Assembly (NCBI GenBank): GCA_933207985.1
Contig: OW240915.1
Span: forward strand, 109,948,329 to 110,012,328
From: Pelobates cultripes
Lineage: Eukaryota > Chordata > Amphibia > Anura > Pelobatidae
Direction of reading: 5' to 3'
DNA length: 64,000 nucleotides
A program made the position numbers and the translations under genes. The notes beneath the pieces are model-generated. The model was not told the origin of the DNA. It searched no databases and saw nothing but the letters and a program-made list of their open reading frames with translations. Shown one piece after another: positions 31,752 through 42,290 of the stretch (positions within the stretch are counted from its first letter, which is position 1; each line of letters starts with the position of its first letter).

Positions 31752-33143
31752 CAAAGATGGCGGCGCCCTGAATAAAGATCGGGGCAGAAAATAAGGAATA
31801 AAAAATAGGTAATGTGGGGGCTTAGGGGCATTTGGGGGTGACTAGGGTGTCAGAGATAGTGGAGGCTGGAGGGGGGGGCAAAAAAAAAAACAGGAGTCGG
31901 CATGACAGTTAAAAAAACAGCATGACACCCTAGTCACCCCCAAATGCCCCTAAGCCCCCCACATTACCTAATTTTTTATTCCTTATTTTCTGCCCCGATC
32001 TTTATTCAGGGCGCCGCCATCTTTGTGTGGGTAGAGGAAGTCCCTGTGGGACACGTCATCAGCCCACATTAGACAGACTGAGATTCCCGCACATGCCCAG
32101 TGAAACACCTTGACATGTGAACGGGAATTTCATCTATTCATTCATTCATCAGAAAGACGAATGAATGAATAGAAAAATCAGATGAACAAACAAACACTGA
32201 ACATCAGTGATCGTTTGTTCGTTCAGTTTATTACAAGGAGGGAGCTACCGGCACGCAGCTCCCTCTTTGTAATATGTAAAGATAGAAGCGGCAGGGAGCA
32301 GTGCTCCCTGCCACTTCATAAGCCCCCCAGGTCCCCCCTCACTCTATGGGGGTCAATATGACCCCCATAATAGCACAAGGGAGATTAAAATCTCCCCAAT
32401 GCCTTACCGCGAGTAAGGCCATGTCTACTAAACAGTGAGCAGCCTGTGACTGCTCACTGTAAAAAAAACTATTGGCCCCCACCCCTAAACGACGGGTGGG
32501 GGCCCTAAAGTAAAATAAGGGGGGGAGACCTATTGTGGCCAATTTAGGTCTTTCAGCCTTTTAGTAGATAGCTCCCTGATACCGTGGGAATTAGGGAGTT
32601 ATCTACTAAGCGGCTGCAAGGTGCAGCCACAGCAAGAATAGGATCGGAGTTTCATTCATTCAAATGAAATTCCGATCCGAATAAAGTGCCGAATTGCGTT
32701 CTAAAACAAACGAACATACTGTTCTCATTTAGTTAGAACGCAATTCGGCAGTTTCATGTAAAATGACAGGAAGCATCGTGGGAACACAGAGGAAAGGTAA
32801 GAATTATGGGAAAATTGCTCTGACCAGCGGAAATGAAGCACACTTTGCTCCTCCGCTGGTCAGAGCTGGTCAAGCGGAGGAATCCTCCATAAGGCAAAGA
32901 GTTCCTACTTTGTCTTATGATTTTAAAGAAAACTAAAGAAGACAGGAAGAAAAGAAGAACAGATCCTGAGAGAGGGGAGAAGAGGAAGAGATTGAGGAAA
33001 GGTAAGTTCAGCATGACAGTGCCGCTTTAACATTTTGCTGTTAAAAACATCCTGTTGTGCTAGCTGACTTCTAGCTGTCCTGACATAATGCAGGACCCTT
33101 AGTTTATACTACCTCTGCCTGTACATAGTGTACAGGCAGAGGT
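31752..33143. repeat. Chain of about twenty consecutive hairpins, probable nonautonomous element
   Basis: It opens with a large inverted repeat: 31752-31852 against 31923-32024, about 100 bp with few mismatches, centred on a 70-bp spacer. Then follow, with little or no overlap, many short stem-loops of unrelated sequence. Examples (arm/arm): 32082-32088/32122-32128; 32133-32147/32159-32173 (15 bp perfect); 32285-32300/32302-32317; 32345-32355/32359-32369; 32432-32442/32450-32460; 32474-32484/32494-32504; 32561-32577/32593-32609; 32641-32656/32663-32678; 32687-32704/32733-32750 (18 bp perfect); 32817-32831/32852-32866 (15 bp perfect); 32888-32899/32908-32919; 33111-33125/33129-33143 (15 bp perfect). 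Several single mismatches leave G-U pairs. No coding content. Class and ends unknown. Confidence 0.85.
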
Positions 33144-34303
33144 TTTTATGTGGACATGTGAAGAATCCATTTTAAACCAGCACTGGTGTTTGAGGTATCT
33201 TGTGGCACTCTCAGAAGAATGAATAAAACATGTTGGCATACATGATACTAAAGTGACATTTGATACTGATAGGCTACTGATGTGGAATTTGTTCTAATAA
33301 TGGACCACGAGGGTCAGGCTAAAGTTAGTGACCTGGACATCAGTGTATCTGCACTATTCAACATAAACTGGTTGCTAATAGGTGAAAACAAAGACATGAG
33401 CAGTATCGGCAAGGCATTAATAACAATGGGACACAAATCATGGGCTTAGGGGTTACAAACATCAATATATATATACAGCTCTATGATAATGCTTTAAACA
33501 TTTGCCTGCCTTTAGAGTTTAGCTTTACTAAGCTAAACCACCAGGAAGTAACTTGACTTACTGTCAGGGGGAGGAGCGGGGGGTAACAAGGTTATATATA
33601 AAAGTGCGAGTTTCCATTGAAATCTGCACTTTTTGTAAAATGAAACAAAGAGGACACACTTAACATATATAAATCTTTAGCAATCTAAAGTGTCCCTTTA
33701 AAAACAAATCTGGACCTGTCTAAATCCAAACATAGGATGTAGTATCAGAATTTAGCAAATTTTTGATTCATATTGTTAAAAAGAGAAGGCATTACCGCCC
33801 GGTTATTACTTTGAAAACTATGTTAACTAGCACATCATATCATTCTAAAACTATATCAGATTTATTTATTTTTTGTACTGAGGAAAGGTGAGAAGAGCAG
33901 TATGCTTTGAAGAGAGTCATTATACGTTAATTTTATAAAGTGGCCTCTTAATGACTGAATTAATAAACAGTGACTTTATTGTATAATGGAAAGTTATATA
34001 TCATCAAGAAGCTAATTATATAATTTAAGCATCACAAGCAACATGATCATGATTTGCAATGAGCAGTTTGCACGTTCAATATTGGGTGCTCAAGCTGTAT
34101 AAAGTCTATAAAAACAAGAAAAAAAAATTACAACTCTGCAGGTCTAAAGAGTAAACCAGCAAGTTTATTAAGCCATCTAGAGCTATATCTGGTTTTGAGA
34201 TGCTGACATGTTACATGGCTAAATAATCCTACTGGCTGATTTTGAAATTTGAATCTTGAATTTGGAGTCATGGTGTGTCTTTCATTTTTCTGTCTGTGTA
34301 ACT
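33144..34303. other. Noncoding stretch, nothing recognised
   Basis: AT-rich. CTTTAGCAATCTAAAGTGTCCCTT near 33675 has the look of a small MITE end, but no partner was found. TATATATA runs occur at 33463 and 33594. Confidence 0.45.
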
Positions 34304-34308
34304 GCTAT

Positions 34309-34833
34309 TGTCATGATCTTGAGCAGGTCAGATAGGAGACTTTGGCCAGGGTTGTTATTTGAGACTTTATTGGTGCTCTTAGACATATTATGAAACTTGA
34401 GGCAAAATAGAATTTAAGTAATATGCCACAAAACTGGATACTTGCAAATAATACAGAAAGTCTGTGATCTCCAGGTAGGGTTGAAACAAAGGCAGATTGG
34501 TATCAAAAGCAGGCTGGTTATAGAGGCAGGCTGGTTATAGAGGCAGAGGTCACAAATCATACGTAAGTCTGGAGCAGGTTGGTATGGAGCAGGTTCACAG
34601 GAGTCAGGAACTGAAGTCTTTCAGGCAAATCACCAACTTCCATGCAAAGGCCCTGTTGTGAGCAGGGTGTAGCCTTATGAAACCTCTTCATTAGTCCAGG
34701 CAGGTGAGGATGATAAGGTGACTGAGGAGATTAGTGGTTAGGGAGGCCACTAGAGGCAAGAAACAAGTATTACAGGAAATAATAACAGAAGAAAATTAAA
34801 CATGTTCCTGGTTGTCAGGATTGGATCCTGACA
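34309..34833 (-). mobile_element. Solo LTR, 525 bp
   Basis: The sequence starts TGTCATGATCTTGAGC and ends GGATCCTGACA, that is TG...CA with a short imperfect inverted terminus. GCTAT flanks it on both sides (34304-34308 and 34834-34838), a 5-bp target duplication. On the minus strand AATAAA lies about 50 bases before the end, so that is the likely sense. No internal region or coding remains; recombination between two LTRs would leave this. Confidence 0.75.
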
Positions 34834-34912
34834 GCTATTGATGATTAGGAAATATATTGATCATCGTACTAATCTATCATTTTCCAGCATCTTTCTATTA
34901 TACAAGATATAA

Positions 34913-35270
34913 TAGAAACATAGAATGTGACGGCAGATAAGAACCATTCGGCCCATCTAGTCTGCCCAATTTTCTAAATACTTTCATTAGTCCCTAGCCT
35001 TATCTTATAGTTAGGATAGCCTTATGCCTATCCCACGCATGCTTAAACTCCTTTACTGTGTTAACCTCTACCACTTCAGCTGGAAGGCTATTCCATGCAT
35101 CCACTACCCTCTCAGTAAAGTAATACTTCCTGATATTATTTTTAAACCTTTGTCCCTCTAATTTAAGACTATGTCCTCTTGTTGTGGTAGTTTTTCTTCT
35201 TTTAAATATAGTCTCCTCCTTTACTGTGCTGATTCCCTTTATATATTTAAAATGTTTCTATCATATCCCC
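34913..35270 (-). mobile_element. CR1 3'-end fragment
   Basis: About 358 bp matching the last 350 bases of the large CR1 (from roughly 4770) in reverse, ending in the AGAAACATAGAATG tail at the left. It covers the extreme C-terminus of ORF2 and the short 3' UTR. Strongly 5'-truncated and inert. Confidence 0.9.
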
Positions 35271-35576
35271 CCACAATAATGTGGTTTGTCCCAAGACATT
35301 TTTTTATTCAGACTTTAAGAGTCAGCATTTTCCACTGAAGCTACATTTTGCAGTGCACTGTGTTGTCAAAGCACAACATGTGAATCGCTGCCCAGGCAGT
35401 CAACCCATGGAGTCACCCTGCAGCCAATCCAGCCCTTCCGGCTCATGGGATAACAATGACATCGCAATCACATGACCAAATTGGCAGGGGAACTGCCTGG
35501 GTTATCAGAAAATCAAGCAATATATATGTATATATGTAGATACAGACACACACATTTCATTCTTAGTGTATTTTGA
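35271..35576. other. Left flank of gypsy copy 1
   Basis: Noncoding, with a TATATATGTATATATG stretch at 35519-35536. Its end TTGA (35573-35576) repeats at 43206-43209, the target duplication of the gypsy element, so this DNA was once contiguous with 43210 on. Confidence 0.6.
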
Positions 35577-36491
35577 TGTAACGGGGTTTTGGGGGTGCCC
35601 CCTAGTGTCTTTGGGGTCCCCAAACCTAGTTAACTCACTATGCCTGACAGGCGGATCCTGAGCCTCCGCTATCTGGGAGCTGGGGTACATGTCTGCGGCA
35701 GTGCCTCCACCCAGTGGAGCATCCGGGGTAGGGATGTGGGGTCCCACTGGGAACATACTTGGTGCAATGAGACTGACACAGTCTAACTGGGACTAACTTT
35801 ATATGGTAAGTAGCAATTGAACCAACATACATAGGAAAATACAATAGAGTAACACAGATAACAAGGCAAATGTGGATTTCCCTCACTCACCCACCAGCAC
35901 ACCTGCGCCCCACCCCCTTATCTTCGCCCTAGCGGCCGTTGGTGCACATAGGAGAGTTGGGGCCCTTATAAGTCCTGCTTCACAGGGTCACTGAAGCAGC
36001 CTCAGATGTGTAATGTCCGTCACGGGACCTCAGAGTCTTTACTGTGAGTGAGGAGACAGGTGCCCTGTGGCGATACAGGGAGAGGCTTGGCTTACCCTCA
36101 CAACACGATTAACCAGTCAGTCAGCAGCAGTCTCCTCTCACTGGATTCGCCAGACGTCTGGACTCAGTGCTTGTCTTCTTTCCTTTCCTGCAGGTCCCTC
36201 TCTCAGCTGGTGTGATCTTGGGTGAAACAAGTTCTCTCAGCCAGGCCCTATCTCTGTGCTACAGTCTCTCACATGTCCTTTCTCTGGCTCAGCATGTGGT
36301 CTCTCTTAGAATCCTCCTCCCTCAGAGCTGTGCAGGAAGTCCTGACAGGCCCTGCGATGATGCCACACTCCTCTCTTGATTTCAGCAAGTCATGTGATCA
36401 AAGCTCAATGTTTTATTAACAGCATACTGAGTCCATGTGCCATCTACTGGGCATTTCAGATAATGCAGCCTGTGTAACTTCACGGGCTACA
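35577..36491 (-). repeat. 3' LTR of gypsy copy 1
   Basis: 915 bp, beginning TGTAACGGGG and ending GGGCTACA on the plus strand, so TG...CA. A TATA-like TTATAAG lies at 35966-35972 (read on the minus strand as CTTATAA). It is nearly identical to 42291-43205; one visible difference is G at 35864 where the other LTR has T. Confidence 0.95.
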
Positions 36492-36502
36492 TGCTCCCCC
36501 TT
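36492..36502 (-). other. Polypurine tract of gypsy copy 1
   Basis: The minus strand reads AAGGGGGAGCA directly before the LTR start TGTAGCC, the expected place and composition for priming plus-strand DNA. Copies 2 and 3 lack this region. Confidence 0.8.
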
Positions 36503-36621
36503 GAAAATACTTGCCTTCCACTGGCAAGTCCTAGCCAGGGAGCTTAACAAAAATTCAACAGAAAAAGGTTTAGCATACCTACAGTACAGTTCGCACAGTA
36601 ACATCCTAGCTAGCTAGTTAT

Positions 36622-37365
36622 TTAGGGTAAACAGTCACTAACATTTACCACTTCAGCTAGTGCATGTAGGAAAGTGGCCATTTTAAATGCTGCTTGTGTC
36701 AGCGGGGCATAACTGGGCTCTCCTATATTATCATAAACTAGGGCCCTAGGGGGTTGCCGCACTCTGGTGCTGTGTCTCAGTTCTCGCTGGGGGAGAGGAT
36801 CTTGGGACATCAACTGTGGAACTTCGACTCCTGCCCTCGAAGTAGAGTTTTTAAGGGAAGTTCCAGGCACAAAACAGGGACTTTCTGGATTCAACCTTGG
36901 AGAACTTTGTGACCCAGGAGAGGTTCCGGGACTTTGTGAAACCACAGGAGTTAAAGGAGGCAATTGTTGTGTTTCTTCAGCGGGTGATGACCACCACTGA
37001 TCCTCTGCACTGGGAGTTCCCGGGGTCTCCTCTGCCCCATTTCCAGGACTCTCTGCTGGGGTTTCCTCCAGTTCTTCACTACTCTCTTCCTCTTCATCAG
37101 TATACACAACTGGAAGCAGATGGTTTCTATGCCAAGCCTTTATTCGGCCCTCCGGGCCCCGAATGTTGTACACTGGCAGTCCTTCCAGTTTGGACACAAC
37201 CTCAAACAGGGTATCTTTCCATCTGTCAGCCAGTTTGTGTTTTCCAGGCACACCTAGATTCCGGAGAAGAACTTTATCCCCTGCTTGAATCTCCCGATAT
37301 CTCACCTTAGCATCATATCTTCTTTTGTTCCGTTCTTCCATTTTTGCTGCAGCTTGGGTGGCCAA
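36622..37365 (-). pseudogene. Gypsy copy 1 integrase C-terminal part, out of frame
   Basis: 247 codons in a different frame from the main polyprotein. It contains ATQAAAKMEERNKRRYD and then a GPY/F-like module, GDKVLLRNLGVPGKHKLADR and GLPVYNIRGPEGRIKAWH, followed by an acidic and Pro/Ser-rich tail (EEEESSEELEETPAE). This belongs after residue 1690 of the polyprotein. The frame was broken by loss of 49 bp near 37393, judged by comparison with copy 3. The module normally helps integrase bind DNA and choose targets. Confidence 0.85.
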
Positions 37366-40300
37366 CTCGTAGGCCCGACGAAGGTTTTGTTTGACACTCC
37401 CAACCGGACATCTATCGGCAATCGAGCTTCTCTTCCGAACATTAAGAAATAGGGTGAGAACCCTGTAGATTCATGCCTTGTACAGTTGTATGCGTGGACC
37501 ATGGTTTCCACATGTTTACTCCAAGACCGCTTCTCGATTTGCTTGAGAGTCCCTAGCATATCTAGGATGGTCCTATTGAAACGTTCTGGCTGTGCATCAC
37601 CCTCCGGATGATAAGGTGTGGTTCTGGACTTCTGCACCTGCAACATGCCTAACAGCTCCTTTATCAACTTACTCTCAAAGTCTCTACCTTGATCAGAGTG
37701 TAGCCGATTGGGTAGTCCATAGTGAATAAAATACTTCTGCCAAAGGACTTTGGCTACAGTCACAGCCTTTTGGTCTTTAGTGGGGAAAGCTTGAGCATAT
37801 CTGGTGAAGTGGTCCGTTACCACCAGCACATTTCCAATTCCCGCTGTATCGTCCTCAATGCAGAGATAGTCCATGCACACAAGATCCATGGGTCCCGTAC
37901 TTTTCAGATGACCCATAGGGGCAGCTCTCACAGGCAGGGTCTTCCTCTGGATGCACCTCCTGCATGTCTTTACATGTTGCTCGACATGTTCCCTCATGCG
38001 AGGCCAATAGAACCGATCTTGTACTAGGCCATAGGTCTTGTCCACCCCGAGATGCCCATGTTGATCGTGGAGAGCTCTCAGGACCATGCCACGGTATCGG
38101 TGCGGTAGTACCAATTGTTTTCTGTCAGGGTGATCATGATACTTCACGACCCTATAGAGTACTCCATCTTCGAGATGTAGTCGGCTCCATTCTCTTCGGT
38201 ATAATTCTCTTTGATTCACAGGTAGAGAAGTCAGCAATTTAGGATTCTTAGTCTTTATTGCTCTGATAACTATCCCAATATACCAGTCCTGCGCTTGAGC
38301 CTTCCTCTTGTCTTCTGTGGTTATACTGGACCACTGTTGAAGCATGACTGGAGCATGGAACACCTCAGGCACAGCTTCGGGAGAGTGGCTAATGGAGTCT
38401 ATCCCTCTTAGCTCGGCAAATTCTTCTTGACTCTCGGCCACCACATACATCTGACAAAAGGCTCCTACCCCCGGCCCAGGGATCTCTTCCCACTCCTCTT
38501 CTTCTTGGTGAGGGGGGAGTCTAGGTCTGCGGGACAGGGCATCTGCGCTGACATTCTTGGGCCCAGGCTTGTACTTCAGGCTGAAACTGTAGTTTGACAA
38601 GGCAGCCAACCACCTATGTCCTGTAGCATCCAGCTTAGCTGTAGTCTGGATGTAGGTAAGTGGATTGTTGTCAGTCCTTACTTTGAATGTTGCCCCATAC
38701 AAATAGTCATGCAGCTTATCCACGATGGCCCACTTGAGTGCCAGAAATTCCAATTTATGGACTGGATAGTTCTTCTCTGCACCTGTAAGACTCCTACTTA
38801 TGTAAGCCACCGGCCTCAATCCTGCTGGATAACTTTGGTGCAGTACACCCCCTAGGCCTTCCATACTGGCATCCACATGGAGGATATATGGTTTCTCAGG
38901 GTCTGCATAGGCTAAGACAGGAGCTTCTGTAAGTCTCTTCTTCAGCGTCAGAAAGGCATCTTCACATCCTGAAGTCCATTTCTCTCCAAAGGGGTCTTTA
39001 GCATATGGTGCCTTAACACCCTTTATGTCAGAGATAATCTTCAGCAGGTCATGTAACTCTCGAGCAATCTTTGAGTAGTCTTTCACGAACCTTCGGTAGT
39101 AACCACAGAATCCGAGAAAGGACCGCAACTCACCGATGTTATTTGGTCTTGGCCAATTCAGCACTGCTTCAATTTTAGCAGGATCTGTGGCTACTCCTTC
39201 AGCGGAGACTATGTGCCCCACATAAGTGACAGAGTTCTGGGCAAATTGGCATTTGTCCACTGATAGCTTCAGGCCTTCAGCTTGAAGTCGATCCAACACC
39301 TTTAGCAATCTTTGTTCATGCTCCTCTGGTGTCTTCCCGAAAACAATTAGGTCATCTAGATACACTAGACACTCTTTGGGATTCATATCCCCCACAGTTT
39401 TCTCCATCAGCCTCTGAAAAGTAGCAGGAGCTCCTGTGACTCCCTGTGGCATTCTGGTAAACTGGAAGAACCCCAAAGGGCAGATGAAAGCTGTCTTTTC
39501 CTGATCTTCCTTCTTCATGGGTACCTGATAATATCCAGACCTCAAGTCAAGCACACTGAACCACTGGCTGCCAGATAGGGCGTTCAGAAGATCTTCTATC
39601 CGGGGCAAGGTGTACTGGTCTGGCACAGTCCTCTTGTTCAGAGTACGGTAGTCCACACATAGCCGAACTGAACCATTCTTTTTCCTCACTACCACAATAG
39701 GTGAGGCATAGGGGCTCCGGGACTCTGTGATGATGCCTGCTCCTTCCATCTGCTGGAGTATGTCCCGGACATCTTCCACATCTCGAGGGGGTATTCTTCT
39801 TGACCTTTCTCTGAAAGGAGTAGGATCAGCAAGTCTTATAGCATGGGTGGCACTCTTAGAACACCCCACGTCCATCTCTGCTCTGGAGAACACTCCCTCT
39901 CGGGTGGCCAGTTTTGAACGAAGGCTGTCTTTCCACTGCTGTGGTAGGGGAGAATCTTCTAGATCAAAATCTAAAGGTGCTTTCACATGATCCGTCTGTT
40001 CTGCACTCACAGACATGATGGACGAAACTTGATCTAAAAGGTGTATTACACCAATCTTCTGATGACGATCAATCCGGATTTCCGTGGGGGTTAAATTCTG
40101 TACCATCACAGGAAAACTCCGACACCACCTTTTTCGCCAATCTTTTATCTCAGGTATGAGAGTCCACCCCTTCTTCTGATCCTCTTCAGGCAGAGACTCA
40201 ATAAGGTATTGTCCAGTTCCCCCCAACATTTCATGGTGCATTGAGGCTATGGCTCGTAAGGTTTTGGTCTCACCAGGCTTCACAAATGCAGGTTCTGTTC

Positions 40301-42272
40301 CTGAATAGTGGCACAACCCTGGTTTTGTTGCAAGGGCTAGTCGTCGACACTCTTTTCCTAGGACAGGGCTGACCTCCATCAGTCGGTCTAAGGAGACATC
40401 TCCCACTTCTGTCAGATAGGCCCTGAATACATCCTGTACCATCTTTGCATTAGTACCCAATATTATTGGGGCACACACTTTCTTGGCTGCAGGGCATATC
40501 AAAGCTTCCAGCTCCATAGGACATATCATCCCGGTATTTAACTGGGGAATAGTTATGGTCACTTTTATGCATCCCTCCACAGGTTGAGCTTGAGACCCAA
40601 CGCCCCATAGCTGAAACTCTCCTGCAGGTTCCATAGGAATGTGTTTCAAATGACGTTCATAGAAGTCTCTGTAGATAATGGTGACTTGAGAACCTGTATC
40701 TAGCAATGCTGAAGCATGAATTCCTTCCACTTGCACGTGTATCAAAGATTTAGGCCCAATCTTGGCCCCTACAGATAGACTATATGTAGGCCGGGTCTTC
40801 CTTCGCTTGTAAGACCTGGTCATTTGAGTCTCCCCGAGCTCGGTTGCCAGCACCCCCACATCCACCTCCATGGAATCCGCAGGGCACTCCCGCTGAAAAT
40901 GCCCTGACTTTCCACATTTAAAGCAGTTCCCTCGGCGGGGTGAATCCTCAGGAAACAGCTTTTTCTGAGTCTTCCTGTGTTGCCCCCCACTTCCAGGGGG
41001 AAGATCTGCTCTCTCTGGTGGTGATTTGCATAAAAGCTCCAATTCAGCCACCTTCTTCCTAAGAGCTGACAGTTCTGTATTCTCTTTCTCCTTCTGTAGG
41101 GGTGGACACATCTGGTCTTCCAATCTCCTGGCTGTATTTATTAATGTGGAATAAGGCAGAACTTTATCATCCAACTTGGCTCTCAGCAGAATCATAACTG
41201 GATTACTGGTCAAACCACCTCTCTGAATTTGCTTAGATAGCCGAGCATCCAACTCAGAGGCAGTGACTGCTCCTTTATGGAATAACTTTCCAAGCGATAG
41301 CTGTAACCGGTTGATATAGTCAGTGGCTTTTTCGTGCTCCTTCTGCTTAGTGGCTAGGAACTTAACCAACAGATCATCCAAATCTTCTGATTTCCCATAA
41401 GCATCCTGTAAAACTTGTAGATAGTCGTGCCCAGTAGCTTGCCCATTTACTCCCTTGTACAGTCTTATCATGTCTGTAGCGGGAAAACGAAGACTCTCCA
41501 CCAACCGCTGTTTCTTTATGGTATCCGTACAAGACCATTCCTCCAACAACTGCATAGCATTATCCTTCCAGACCTCAAAAGGCTCTTCTCCTGCAGGAAC
41601 AGGCTGATTCCCAGAAAACACCTTTAGTTTGCGGTAACTATGGGTGTGGTTTGCCGTCACTATGGCTTCTGAGAGTTTCTGTAGTATGTCCGATACATCA
41701 CTACCTCCTGTAGGCAGGGTGTGTACTTCAGGGTTGTCTGGTTTCAGTAATGCTGTAGATGGATGAGATTCTGCTTTAGGAGTAATCATCCCCTGTCCTC
41801 TAGGAGGATGGGCAGCTTGTTTAGGAATGGCTCCGGCCTTTCCGGAGATGGGGGTCAGGAGCTTAGAATAATTTTCTGTGACATAATCTTTCCGTTCTAA
41901 TTTAAAGGGTTGTTGCAGTGAGACCCTTTCTTTCTTATCAAGGAGAGCGTACACTAAGGAGCATCCTCCATCCGGGGCTCCATGTAAATGAATGTTGGTA
42001 GGCATCTCATGGTCTCCCAAGCCCGTATGACAATATATTAACATGTAAGTTTGGCCTTCAGAATCCTGCAGGATATCTCTGATGGTCGCCATTTCTATTC
42101 CCAGTCGAATTTCTATACACAAGATGACGTGATTCATCTCACAGCAGGATGGGACTTTGCATAACATCACAGCTTGCTGTAATGGTACATTTCTTTGCTG
42201 GGCCCACTGTTTCACAAAGGAGGGAGTGGCCTGAGGACTTAACCTATTCTCACTGGTTGTACCCCAATACAT
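37302..42272 (-). CDS. PNMA-type gypsy Gag-Pro-Pol polyprotein, copy 1 (C-terminus broken)
   Basis: A single long frame encodes Gag and Pol without a frameshift. The chosen start is the Met of MYWGTTSEN (42272), the first after the primer site; the frame is open a further 66 codons back into the LTR. Numbering from the upstream Met at 42470: PNMA-like N-terminal domain about 80-180; capsid about 278-470 (FSGNQPVPAGEEPFEVW, LLEEW, RLVESLRFPATDMIRL); CCHC knuckle 516-529; protease LLDTGSQV at 589-596; RT with LDLRSGYYQ and YLDD at 1037-1040; RNase H Asp1200; integrase H2C2 near 1470-1506 and DDE at 1534, 1593 and 1629. After residue 1692 a deletion shifts the frame and it ends in unrelated residues. 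Confidence 0.9.
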   Translation of the reverse strand: MYWGTTSENRLSPQATPSFVKQWAQQRNVPLQQAVMLCKVPSCCEMNHVILCIEIRLGIEMATIRDILQDSEGQTYMLIYCHTGLGDHEMPTNIHLHGAPDGGCSLVYALLDKKERVSLQQPFKLERKDYVTENYSKLLTPISGKAGAIPKQAAHPPRGQGMITPKAESHPSTALLKPDNPEVHTLPTGGSDVSDILQKLSEAIVTANHTHSYRKLKVFSGNQPVPAGEEPFEVWKDNAMQLLEEWSCTDTIKKQRLVESLRFPATDMIRLYKGVNGQATGHDYLQVLQDAYGKSEDLDDLLVKFLATKQKEHEKATDYINRLQLSLGKLFHKGAVTASELDARLSKQIQRGGLTSNPVMILLRAKLDDKVLPYSTLINTARRLEDQMCPPLQKEKENTELSALRKKVAELELLCKSPPERADLPPGSGGQHRKTQKKLFPEDSPRRGNCFKCGKSGHFQRECPADSMEVDVGVLATELGETQMTRSYKRRKTRPTYSLSVGAKIGPKSLIHVQVEGIHASALLDTGSQVTIIYRDFYERHLKHIPMEPAGEFQLWGVGSQAQPVEGCIKVTITIPQLNTGMICPMELEALICPAAKKVCAPIILGTNAKMVQDVFRAYLTEVGDVSLDRLMEVSPVLGKECRRLALATKPGLCHYSGTEPAFVKPGETKTLRAIASMHHEMLGGTGQYLIESLPEEDQKKGWTLIPEIKDWRKRWCRSFPVMVQNLTPTEIRIDRHQKIGVIHLLDQVSSIMSVSAEQTDHVKAPLDFDLEDSPLPQQWKDSLRSKLATREGVFSRAEMDVGCSKSATHAIRLADPTPFRERSRRIPPRDVEDVRDILQQMEGAGIITESRSPYASPIVVVRKKNGSVRLCVDYRTLNKRTVPDQYTLPRIEDLLNALSGSQWFSVLDLRSGYYQVPMKKEDQEKTAFICPLGFFQFTRMPQGVTGAPATFQRLMEKTVGDMNPKECLVYLDDLIVFGKTPEEHEQRLLKVLDRLQAEGLKLSVDKCQFAQNSVTYVGHIVSAEGVATDPAKIEAVLNWPRPNNIGELRSFLGFCGYYRRFVKDYSKIARELHDLLKIISDIKGVKAPYAKDPFGEKWTSGCEDAFLTLKKRLTEAPVLAYADPEKPYILHVDASMEGLGGVLHQSYPAGLRPVAYISRSLTGAEKNYPVHKLEFLALKWAIVDKLHDYLYGATFKVRTDNNPLTYIQTTAKLDATGHRWLAALSNYSFSLKYKPGPKNVSADALSRRPRLPPHQEEEEWEEIPGPGVGAFCQMYVVAESQEEFAELRGIDSISHSPEAVPEVFHAPVMLQQWSSITTEDKRKAQAQDWYIGIVIRAIKTKNPKLLTSLPVNQRELYRREWSRLHLEDGVLYRVVKYHDHPDRKQLVLPHRYRGMVLRALHDQHGHLGVDKTYGLVQDRFYWPRMREHVEQHVKTCRRCIQRKTLPVRAAPMGHLKSTGPMDLVCMDYLCIEDDTAGIGNVLVVTDHFTRYAQAFPTKDQKAVTVAKVLWQKYFIHYGLPNRLHSDQGRDFESKLIKELLGMLQVQKSRTTPYHPEGDAQPERFNRTILDMLGTLKQIEKRSWSKHVETMVHAYNCTRHESTGFSPYFLMFGREARLPIDVRLGVSNKTFVGPTSWPPKLQQKWKNGTKEDMMLR

Positions 42273-42274
42273 CT

Positions 42275-42288
42275 CAGCAGTGCCTCCA
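42275..42288 (-). other. Primer binding site, gypsy copy 1 (tRNA-Thr-like)
   Basis: TGGAGGCACTGCTG begins two bases inside the 5' LTR edge. By my recollection of vertebrate threonine tRNA acceptor ends it is complementary at all but one base; this should be verified against a tRNA set. Copy 3 keeps the same bases (60651-60664); copy 2 has TCG for TGG (52787-52800). Confidence 0.6.
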
Positions 42289-42290
42289 TC

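Noticed and set aside
35505..35886. Small frames at the LTR (also at 42352, 52864 and 60728)
   Set aside because: They lie in LTRs and differ from the Gag frame; no domain, and they repeat simply because the LTR does.
36767..37310. Plus-strand frames of 77 and 137 codons opposite the integrase C-terminus
   Set aside because: Antisense shadows of the pol gene, repeated in each gypsy copy.
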